Assembly (NCBI RefSeq): GCF_934190855.1
Contig: NZ_CAKPTN010000038.1
Coordinates: 1 to 12,786 of the forward strand
Reading direction: 5' to 3'
Length of the DNA: 12,786 bases
Source: an uncultured Veillonella sp.
Lineage (GTDB): Bacteria; Bacillota; Negativicutes; Veillonellales; Veillonellaceae
Part shown: in pieces, positions 5,601 to 11,734 of the stretch
How the letters are laid out: each line of letters begins with the position of its first letter
Position numbering within the stretch: the first letter of the stretch is position 1
Program-made: the position numbers and the translations under genes
The notes under the pieces: generated by a model
The model's database searches: none
Told to the model about the DNA's origin: nothing
What the model saw: only the letters and a program-made list of their open reading frames with translations

Positions 5601-5906
5601 GTTTTCTCGAGCATCAAGGCTATGCGGCACTTCAGATGGCATGATCAAGGTTTCACCAGCTTTCACATTGTGTTCCACATCACCGACGACGATGTGCGCC
5701 TCTCCATCGAGGATTTGTACAATTGCGTCACCTACAGTTACATGGGTAGAGATTTCTTCGCCCTTTGGTAACGCAAACAAGGTAATACTGAGGCGTTCAT
5801 TTTGGGCAATCGTAATACTAATCACTTGCCCCTCTTTATACTCTAAGCGATCGCCTAGATGTAAAATTTCGTTTACTGGGATATTTTTTGTGAAAGTCTT
5901 ACTCAT
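5571..5906 (-). CDS. small single-domain cupin protein
   Basis: This 111-residue protein is one cupin beta-barrel. The second cupin motif is clear (AGETLIMPSEVPHSLDA, with its His near residue 96). The first is reduced: ISTHVTVGDAIVQILDGEA keeps one His but lacks the usual HxH pair and Glu, so metal binding, if any, is atypical. Many such short cupins in anaerobic Firmicutes have no known substrate; a sugar or small-metabolite binding or isomerase role is possible. ATG at 5906-5904 is chosen because AAGGAGT (5914-5920) sits eight bases upstream; a GTG three codons earlier is inside that site. It heads the right cassette, and a fragment of a second copy remains at 2711-2737. Confidence 0.8.
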   Translation of the reverse strand: MSKTFTKNIPVNEILHLGDRLEYKEGQVISITIAQNERLSITLFALPKGEEISTHVTVGDAIVQILDGEAHIVVGDVEHNVKAGETLIMPSEVPHSLDARENFKMLLTVVK

Positions 5907-5995
5907 AGAAATCACTCCTTATATAACTATATACTAGTAAAAGTAATTAAAAAGTAGATTGAAATACATTTCGTCAAAACTCAATGGATGTAACT

Positions 5996-6012
5996 AAAAG
6001 GATTATCCTTTT
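5996..6012. promoter_or_regulatory. 17-bp palindrome upstream of cupin gene
   Basis: AAAAGGAT-T-ATCCTTTT is a perfect inverted repeat with 8-base arms around one central base, about 90 bases before the cupin start. It has no T run in the right place to be a terminator. It is a candidate operator for a dimeric regulator. No clear -35/-10 pair is visible between it and the cupin ribosome site. Confidence 0.35.
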
Positions 6013-6084
6013 GTTGACTTTATTATAAGTTAATTGAGATTTAATTTCAGTACCTATAGCAACAGAATTGAAAGAATTTTATAT

Positions 6085-6127
6085 AAAAAATAGACGAGGC
6101 CCTACAGAGAGACCTCGTCTTGTTTTT
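6085..6127 (-). terminator. terminator of the thiT-mobAB-moeA operon
   Basis: An 8-bp stem (AGACGAGG at 6092-6099 with CCTCGTCT at 6113-6120) carries T-rich tails on both strands (TATTTTTTATAT on minus, TTGTTTTTTAT on plus), so it could work in both directions. It lies 91 bases after the moeA stop. Confidence 0.8.
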
Positions 6128-6134
6128 TATCATC

Positions 6135-6153
6135 ATCTGTAAACATTACAGAT
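6135..6153. repeat. small inverted repeat in moeA 3' region
   Basis: ATCTGTAA-ACA-TTACAGAT is a perfect 8-bp inverted repeat between the moeA stop and its terminator. It may be a second 3' hairpin that protects or processes the mRNA, or a protein site. It has no T run on the minus strand. Confidence 0.3.
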
Positions 6154-6210
6154 ATTGAATAAGCTTAATTTTGAAATGCTAAACGTCTAAAACTATTAAT
6201 CTCATATACC

Positions 6211-7446
6211 TTAAATCGCAGGTAACAATCCCAATAGATACACATCAAAGGTATCGCCAGGCCGTACTTCATGTACACCACGCGGAATGCACGCCAAAGC
6301 ATTAACAGTATAAAGACCTAACATGCTACTACTGTTAAAGTGACGGTTAGCCACAAAGCGTGGCGCACCACCACCAAAGATTACTTTACCCTGTACATAG
6401 CGATCGAAAGCATTTCGTTTAAAAATTTCTGAATCCATTACGCAGGCTACCACAGGGGTAGTCCAGTTTTTCAATCCCTTATAACGTTTCAAGGTTGGTG
6501 CTACGATTAAATGCCAGCCGTTAAAGGCAGCCCCTGGATTACCAGATAGGCCAAAGATAATTTGACCTTTCGGTGTCACCGCACCATAGGATGCGGCACC
6601 AGGACGCATTTGAATACGTGCATAAATAGATTGAGCACCTAGTTTCTCGTAAATAAGAGGCATCGTATCAAAGAGACCTACGGATACACCGCCGGAGCTG
6701 ATGATAATATCTGCCTCTTCACTGAGCTGCAACACGTGGTTGATTTCAGACTCTAGTTCCTCTGGCGCATCGCTTACGTGATAATGTGTAATCTTATGAA
6801 AGCCTAAGTCTTCTAAAAGGCCGCAAATCATAGCTCGATTGGAATTATAGATTTTACCAGGTGTTAAACTTTCACCCGGCTCAATCACCTCATGACCTGA
6901 GGTAAGGACGAGCACTCGAGGCATCACATTTACAGTTATTTCAGTAAACCCTAAACCAGTCAAAATAGTTTGTACTGTAGAGGTTACCTCTGTACCACGT
7001 GGAATCACAGTAGTTCCAGCACTACATTCCTCACCTTGAGGGATGATATGATCACCACATTTACATTTACCTTGAATGGAAATTGTTGTGCCTGGTTCTC
7101 CGGAACCAACCACCTGTTCTTGCATAATAACTGTATCACATGTATCTGGTACTGGTGCACCAGTCATAATCCGTACTGCATGACCAGGTTCAACAGGGTG
7201 TTCCCACACAACGCCGGCACCAATAATACCGTCAACGATATATTCATTACGACCTTCTTCGTAGGCAATGGCATAACCATCCATCGCAGATTTTGGAAAC
7301 GCAGGTACGTCTGTAGGGGCAATAATATCCTCTGCCAATACGTATCCTTTTGCAACCTTAACATCAATGGTTTCAATTTTATGAACTTTTGTTTGTAAGG
7401 CCTCATCCCATAATTGGAGTGCCTTCTCAACAGTAACGACGGCCAT
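6211..7446 (-). CDS. moeA: molybdopterin molybdenumtransferase MoeA
   Basis: This 411-residue cytoplasmic enzyme inserts molybdate into adenylylated molybdopterin to give molybdenum cofactor. Length matches the family. Landmarks are PAFPKSAMDGYA (49-59), RIMTGAPVP (92-100), the molybdopterin-binding SSGGVSVGLFD (250-260, with the conserved Asp at 260) and GLSGNP (299-304). Two points differ from the usual pattern: GLSGNPGAAF where most MoeA proteins have GLPGNPVS, and three cysteines in a short stretch (KCKCGDHIIPQGEEC, 127-141). The ATG has a GAGGAG ribosome site five bases upstream and overlaps the 3' end of the mobA-mobB fusion by 20 bases, so translation is probably coupled. It is the last gene of its operon. 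Confidence 0.93.
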   Translation of the reverse strand: MAVVTVEKALQLWDEALQTKVHKIETIDVKVAKGYVLAEDIIAPTDVPAFPKSAMDGYAIAYEEGRNEYIVDGIIGAGVVWEHPVEPGHAVRIMTGAPVPDTCDTVIMQEQVVGSGEPGTTISIQGKCKCGDHIIPQGEECSAGTTVIPRGTEVTSTVQTILTGLGFTEITVNVMPRVLVLTSGHEVIEPGESLTPGKIYNSNRAMICGLLEDLGFHKITHYHVSDAPEELESEINHVLQLSEEADIIISSGGVSVGLFDTMPLIYEKLGAQSIYARIQMRPGAASYGAVTPKGQIIFGLSGNPGAAFNGWHLIVAPTLKRYKGLKNWTTPVVACVMDSEIFKRNAFDRYVQGKVIFGGGAPRFVANRHFNSSSMLGLYTVNALACIPRGVHEVRPGDTFDVYLLGLLPAI

Positions 7447-8551
7447 GTAAACTCCTCATCATTTCCTGTATGTGGCGTACCAATTTAGGTACGTCTTGAT
7501 CCAACTTGTCAATTTCAATTGTCGCCACTCGGTCCATTGCATCCGAGATCAGCTCTTCCGTATGTCCCTCTTTTATAACCTCTATAATAGGGGCAATCCC
7601 TTGGGACCGTGTTTCTAGTATAACTATATCGACTGGCATATGCTGTGTCAAATCATACAGATTGGATTGTTCTTTTGTGCGTATGCGAATCGCCGTCTCA
7701 ATAGGTCCCGCAATAGCCACTGCATCAGCACCTGCTTTATAAGTAAGGTCAGTATCTGTTCCATCATGATCCATTTGAAAACCGTGCTTATCGCTTTTAA
7801 CAACGCCCACAGATAAGCCAACTCGTTGTAGTTCTGAAACGAGACGTGTTACCACTGTAGTCTTACCAGTTTTCCTTTTAGAAGCCACTACGCTAATGAG
7901 AGGCACACGACGAAACTCATTTTCTGCTAACGCACGAGCCCATTGGTAGTCTTCAAAGCGATTAATATTACTTAGTTCCCAAGTATAATCACTAGCATCT
8001 ACAGACTCAACATGACCGATAACATCAAGAGCATGATGCAAAGACATATCCTCACCGACGAGAACAGATTGGATTAAAGAGGCAATATGCGTTCTATAGA
8101 TACCGGCCATCGGCTCAGCTTTACCACTTTCACCATAAGGAACAATAGCGTTCCAATCATTGTGATCTACTTGGTACAGCCAATCAAAATAGAGATCCAT
8201 CTCCATAAATGGCATATCTACAGCCATAACTGCATAAGCAGGACTAGGTCCTACAGCCAAAGTGCTATACAGACCTCCTAACGGGCCACATCGCTCAATA
8301 GAATCCCGAACAATAGAAACTTTTTCTTGCTCATCATTCGATAACGTATCGAGAATATGAGTCTGAATAGCATGACCTAATTGCTCATCGTCCCCAATAG
8401 AGATCAAAATATCATTTACATCGGCATCAAGCCCCTTGCGAAGCGCATGAGATATGAGACTTTCACCACCAACCCAAGACAACAAAGCCTTTGGCTGGCC
8501 CATTCTGGTACTAAGACCACCAGCTAAAATAATTAAACCTAATTTATCCAC
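7427..8551 (-). CDS. mobAB: MobA-MobB fusion, molybdenum cofactor guanylyltransferase / nucleotide-binding partner
   Basis: One chain carries both Mo-cofactor nucleotide proteins. The first 200 residues are MobA, which adds GMP to Mo-molybdopterin: LAGGLSTRMGQPKALL (9-24), RCGPLGG (87-93), VDMPF (111-115) and the NINRFEDY tail (195-202). From about 217 on is MobB, a GTP-binding adapter: P-loop ASKRKTGKTT (223-232), VVKSDKHGFQMDHDGTDT, KAGADAVAI and VDIVILETRSQG. The P-loop lacks the first Gly of the classical motif, as in some MobB proteins. The start is uncertain: GTG at 8551 has GAGG ten bases upstream and overlaps the thiT stop by eight bases; GTG at 8575 is the longest frame (382 residues) but lacks a ribosome site. 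Downstream it overlaps moeA. Confidence 0.88.
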   Translation of the reverse strand: MDKLGLIILAGGLSTRMGQPKALLSWVGGESLISHALRKGLDADVNDILISIGDDEQLGHAIQTHILDTLSNDEQEKVSIVRDSIERCGPLGGLYSTLAVGPSPAYAVMAVDMPFMEMDLYFDWLYQVDHNDWNAIVPYGESGKAEPMAGIYRTHIASLIQSVLVGEDMSLHHALDVIGHVESVDASDYTWELSNINRFEDYQWARALAENEFRRVPLISVVASKRKTGKTTVVTRLVSELQRVGLSVGVVKSDKHGFQMDHDGTDTDLTYKAGADAVAIAGPIETAIRIRTKEQSNLYDLTQHMPVDIVILETRSQGIAPIIEVIKEGHTEELISDAMDRVATIEIDKLDQDVPKLVRHIQEMMRSLHGRRYC

Positions 8552-9074
8552 GACGTCGTAAACCTCGTTTAACACCTTGATAGATGAATAATAACACTAC
8601 AATATTTAAAATACCATCTGGCACCATATAAGAAGCATTATAAACCATAGAGTAAATCCAAGGATTTTGCCCTTGTGGTGCATAGCTAGCAAAAACTACG
8701 GCCCCACTAGTAACAGATGCAGCCCAGCGCAATGCGATGCCTACAATTGAGCCTGTAATAAGTCCAGAAATAGAATCTTTAAAGTAGCCGCAAACGCCGA
8801 TAGCACCATACGCTACCAAGTAATCTAAGATAATACTTAAATAATGAACAGATGATTTAAAGCCTAGAATGAAGTGTAAAATACCGTACACAACACCAGC
8901 GAAAATGCCGCGTGTGCCGCCCCAACGGTACGCATAAATCATAAGCGGCACTAAAGCTGCCGCCTTAATAGATCCGCCTTGCGGCATATGGAAAATCGTA
9001 ATAAATGACAAGACTTGAGCAATGGCAATGGCCACACCTGCTTCAGCAAGCATCCGAGTTTTAGACTGACCCAT
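8544..9074 (-). CDS. thiT: thiamine ECF transporter S component ThiT
   Basis: This 176-residue, six-helix membrane protein captures thiamine for an energy-coupling-factor transporter; the shared EcfA/EcfA'/EcfT module is not in this window. The family hallmarks are HMPQGGSI (29-36) at the end of helix 1, a GTRGIFAGVVYGILHFILG stretch (53-71), and LDYLVAYGAIG (83-93). Length fits Lactococcus ThiT. The ATG at 9074 is selected by AGGAGGT (9083-9089) eight bases upstream; a longer frame from 9167 would start inside the -35 box. The gene heads an operon with the Mo-cofactor genes and overlaps the next gene. The leader is too short and lacks the conserved elements for a TPP riboswitch, so thiamine control, common for thiT elsewhere, is not seen. 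Confidence 0.9.
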   Translation of the reverse strand: MGQSKTRMLAEAGVAIAIAQVLSFITIFHMPQGGSIKAAALVPLMIYAYRWGGTRGIFAGVVYGILHFILGFKSSVHYLSIILDYLVAYGAIGVCGYFKDSISGLITGSIVGIALRWAASVTSGAVVFASYAPQGQNPWIYSMVYNASYMVPDGILNIVVLLFIYQGVKRGLRRRG

Positions 9075-9082
9075 TTCAATCG

Positions 9083-9089
9083 ACCTCCT
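9083..9089 (-). promoter_or_regulatory. ribosome binding site that fixes the thiT start
   Basis: AGGAGGT, read on the minus strand, lies eight bases before ATG 9074-9072 and excludes the upstream in-frame starts at 9167 and 9092. Confidence 0.85.
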
Positions 9090-9138
9090 CATAAATATAT
9101 ATGTATAACTGATAGTATTATTTATACAGTCTACTTGT

Positions 9139-9167
9139 ATTGTACTACAGTTTTTTCGTGATACCAA
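9139..9167 (-). promoter_or_regulatory. promoter of the thiT-mobAB-moeA operon
   Basis: On the minus strand TTGGTA (9167-9162) and TACAAT (9144-9139) are separated by 17 bases. This gives a leader of about 58 bases before thiT. Confidence 0.6.
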
Positions 9168-9186
9168 ACAAAATATTCGGAACGTA

Positions 9187-9215
9187 TTGAAAATTTTACG
9201 AGTCTCTTGTATAAT
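9187..9215 (+). promoter_or_regulatory. strong sigma-70-type promoter of guaC
   Basis: TTGAAA (9187-9192), a 17-base spacer, then a perfect TATAAT (9210-9215). Transcription should begin near 9222, giving a leader of about 37 bases, too short for a purine riboswitch. Confidence 0.88.
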
Positions 9216-9258
9216 GGTACAGGTTCAATATGTAATACTCGAAGGAGATATAGAAACT

Positions 9259-10245
9259 ATGATTAACACAACGAACATCTTTGATTATGAAGACGTGCAA
9301 TTAATTCCTAATAAATGTATCGTCAGTAGCCGCAGCGAATGTGATACACATGTAAAATTAGGTAAACGCACATTCCGCTTACCAGTGGTACCTGCAAACA
9401 TGCAAACTATCATTGACGAAGAGTTGGCTGAAAAATTAGCACGCGAAGGCTATTTCTATATCATGCATCGTTTCCAACCTGAACGTCGTATGGACTTTGT
9501 AAAACGCATGCACGACCTTAACTTATATTCTTCTATTTCTATCGGCGTAAAAGCTGAAGAATTTGCTTTAGTTGATGAATTCAAAAAAGCAAACTTAACA
9601 CCTGAATACATCACTATCGATATTGCACATGGTCACTCCAATGCAGTAATCGAAATGATCCAATACATCAAAAAGAACTTGCCTGACACTTTCATTATCG
9701 CTGGTAATGTTGGTACTCCAGAAGCAGTTCGCGAACTTGAAAATGCTGGTGCTGACGCTACTAAAGTAGGTATCGGTCCTGGTAAAGTTTGTATCACTAA
9801 ATTAAAAACTGGCTTCGGCACTGGTGGCTGGCAATTAGCAGCTGTTCGCTGGTGTGCAAAAGCAGCTACTAAACCTATCATCGCTGACGGCGGTATCCGC
9901 GACCATGGTGACATCGCTAAATCTATCCGTTTTGGTGCAACTATGGTTATGATCGGCTCCCTCTTCGCTGGTCACGAAGAATCCCCAGGGGATGAAAAAA
10001 TCGTTGACGGTAAAGCAGTAAAAGAATACTTTGGTTCCGCTTCTGAGTTCCAGAAAGGTGAACGTAAAAACGTAGAAGGTAAAAAAATCTTCATCGACTC
10101 CAAAGGTTCTATCTTCGATACATTAGTTGAAATGGAACAAGATTTGCAATCTGCTATCTCTTATGCTGGTGGTACTACTCTACAAGCTATTCGCAAAGTA
10201 GACTATGTACTTGTTAAAAACTCCATCTTCAACGGCGACCGTTAA
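9259..10245 (+). CDS. guaC: GMP reductase
   Basis: This 328-residue TIM-barrel enzyme of the IMP dehydrogenase/GMP reductase family deaminates GMP to IMP with NADPH, returning guanine nucleotides to the adenine branch. The active-site loop [11 protein letters not shown] carries the catalytic Cys178; [19 protein letters not shown] and [14 protein letters not shown] follow and bind the phosphate and nucleotide. The sequence lacks the CBS domains of IMP dehydrogenase, and its length and [10 protein letters not shown] stretch fit the Firmicute GuaC type rather than GuaB. The ATG at 9259 follows GAAGGAG (9241-9247). A longer frame from TTG at 9187 is ruled out because it would start in the -35 box. 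It is the only plus-strand gene here and is transcribed alone, ending in a hairpin at 10261-10290. Confidence 0.94.
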   Translation: MINTTNIFDYEDVQLIPNKCIVSSRSECDTHVKLGKRTFRLPVVPANMQTIIDEELAEKLAREGYFYIMHRFQPERRMDFVKRMHDLNLYSSISIGVKAEEFALVDEFKKANLTPEYITIDIAHGHSNAVIEMIQYIKKNLPDTFIIAGNVGTPEAVRELENAGADATKVGIGPGKVCITKLKTGFGTGGWQLAAVRWCAKAATKPIIADGGIRDHGDIAKSIRFGATMVMIGSLFAGHEESPGDEKIVDGKAVKEYFGSASEFQKGERKNVEGKKIFIDSKGSIFDTLVEMEQDLQSAISYAGGTTLQAIRKVDYVLVKNSIFNGDR

Positions 10246-10260
10246 TACCTAGAAATATAA

Positions 10261-10290
10261 AAGCCACAGGTTCTATCCTGTGGCTTTTTT
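10261..10290 (+). terminator. rho-independent terminator of guaC
   Basis: A 10-bp stem (AAGCCACAGG at 10261-10270 with CCTGTGGCTT at 10277-10286), a 6-base loop and six T in a row (10285-10290) lie 15 bases after the guaC stop. The converging MFS gene ends at 10316. Confidence 0.93.
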
Positions 10291-10315
10291 GTGTCTCTGA
10301 GGCTATTATTTAAAT

Positions 10316-11500
10316 TTAAACTTCTACTTCTTTTGATTTATCCATTAACATATAAGCGTATTTACCAATACCAGCGCTAATAACGAGCATAGCCGTTAAT
10401 ACACTGAAAGCGATTGTAAGGCTAGTAGCATGAGCAATAAAACCAATCAATGCTGGCCCCATCAAAATACCCATATAACCAAGCATAGTAGATGTTGCCA
10501 CTGCTTGTGTCATAGGAATTACATTTTGTTCCCCCATAGCGGAGAATAAATTTGGCACTACCATGGCAAGAGAAATACCTACTAATAAATAGGTGTACAT
10601 GGAGCCGTAACCTGGTAAAAGAACAACAAGCGCCATCGCAAGTGAACCAAATAAATAGCCGCTAATAACGACTTGTTTAGAAGTTAAGTGTTTACCAAGT
10701 CTATTACCAAGCAATCGACCAATACACATAGTAGCATTAAAGAACATAACGCCCATAACGGCTTCTTCGATAACGATGCCCTTATCTTCAAACAAATACA
10801 ATGCACTCCAATCCCCTACGGCACCTTCTACTAAGAAGGATACAAAGGATAAGATGCCAAAGATAATGGCAATGGGATGGAATGATAATGGGCTTTTAGA
10901 CTTTTTAACAACCTTAGCATTTGGATCTTTACCAAAAGAAAGCATATACTGACTAGTGATAAGCATAGCGATAAACAATACAATAAGTACACCACAAATG
11001 CTTTCACTAACTGGCAAAGATAAGGTTTTTAAAAGGACAAGCAAAACACCAGCACCAGCAAAGCCACCTAAGCTCCAACCACCGTGGAAGGCGCCCATTA
11101 AATGTTTCTTACTCACTTTTTCTGTCAAAATTGCCTGTAGATTTGCAGAGGCACCGCTCAGCCCCATACCAATACCAAAGAAAAACAAGGCAATGGTCGC
11201 TTCAAAAATAGTAGAACACCACGTCACGATACCAAGTGATAACATACCAATAAAGCTACCAATGGTAACGGTTTTCTTGCAACCTAGGGACTCTACCATT
11301 TTGCCTGCTATAGCCATAGCTAAACAAGAACCTACACCGAGCAACAAAATCATGGAACCTAGTACATCTTCACCGATATCGAGCTTTGCCTTTAAATACG
11401 GCACAAAGCCCGCCCACAAAGAGGTATACATACCGGGAATAAAAAATGCCCCAAAAGCACCACGAATATTTGCTGTAGAAATAGAAACTTGATCGTTCAT
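10316..11500 (-). CDS. MFS transporter, 12 helices, YbjJ-like
   Basis: This 394-residue inner-membrane protein has the regular hydrophobic pattern of a 12-helix major facilitator. The loop between helices 2 and 3 (AGKMVESLGCKKTV) matches the family's G-x-x-x-D-R-x-G-R region in place only. MGAFHGGWSLGGFAGA near residue 135 and GMGLSGASANLQ resemble E. coli YbjJ-type carriers as I recall them. The substrate cannot be predicted. The ATG at 11500 is preferred because AAAGGA stands five bases upstream; the frame stays open for 30 more codons to 11590, but that extension is polar and Arg-rich, has no ribosome site and would be odd before helix 1. The gene lies downstream of the DcuC-like gene, separated by a weak terminator. 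Confidence 0.85.
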   Translation of the reverse strand: MNDQVSISTANIRGAFGAFFIPGMYTSLWAGFVPYLKAKLDIGEDVLGSMILLLGVGSCLAMAIAGKMVESLGCKKTVTIGSFIGMLSLGIVTWCSTIFEATIALFFFGIGMGLSGASANLQAILTEKVSKKHLMGAFHGGWSLGGFAGAGVLLVLLKTLSLPVSESICGVLIVLFIAMLITSQYMLSFGKDPNAKVVKKSKSPLSFHPIAIIFGILSFVSFLVEGAVGDWSALYLFEDKGIVIEEAVMGVMFFNATMCIGRLLGNRLGKHLTSKQVVISGYLFGSLAMALVVLLPGYGSMYTYLLVGISLAMVVPNLFSAMGEQNVIPMTQAVATSTMLGYMGILMGPALIGFIAHATSLTIAFSVLTAMLVISAGIGKYAYMLMDKSKEVEV

Positions 11501-11505
11501 TACAT

Positions 11506-11541
11506 CCTTTCTGGCTTCTAGAACCGTCCGGCGAAGAAAGG
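11506..11541 (-). promoter_or_regulatory. possible hairpin covering the MFS ribosome binding site
   Basis: On the minus strand CCTTTCT (11541-11535) is a perfect complement of AGAAAGG (11512-11506), which contains the ribosome site, with a 22-base loop between. Pairing would hide the site. The stem is only seven bases, so this may be chance. Confidence 0.25.
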
Positions 11542-11619
11542 CCCTTTTTATCCGCAATGCGCTAATACTTGCATCATCACAGGAAACCATTTTAATTACA
11601 TACGATTTATTATTGGAAT

Positions 11620-11653
11620 ATAATAACCCTCTTTACGATACATGTAAAGAGGG
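11620..11653 (-). terminator. probable terminator after the DcuC-like gene
   Basis: A perfect 10-bp stem (CCCTCTTTAC at 11627-11636 with GTAAAGAGGG at 11644-11653), loop of seven, is followed on the minus strand by TTATTATATT rather than a clean T run. Termination may be partial, letting some transcripts into the MFS gene. Confidence 0.65.
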
Positions 11654-11734
11654 CTTGGTAAATTTAAACTAAACTTAAAAAGCCATAAAAGGTATTTCTG
11701 ATTAAATGTAAGTAATTAGTCTTTTAAATGGAAT

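Noticed and set aside
7164..7430. 88-codon frame within moeA, and similar long opposite-strand frames over moeA, the MFS and DcuC-like genes
   Set aside because: These are shadow frames of well-supported genes, with no ribosome sites or recognisable protein features.
9075..9138. TPP riboswitch in the thiT leader
   Set aside because: The leader from the likely start site is under 70 bases and lacks the conserved CUGAGA and paired helices.
9187..9258. Longer GuaC start at 9187, or a purine riboswitch before guaC
   Set aside because: The upstream frame begins inside the -35 box and the true leader is about 37 bases, too short for a riboswitch.
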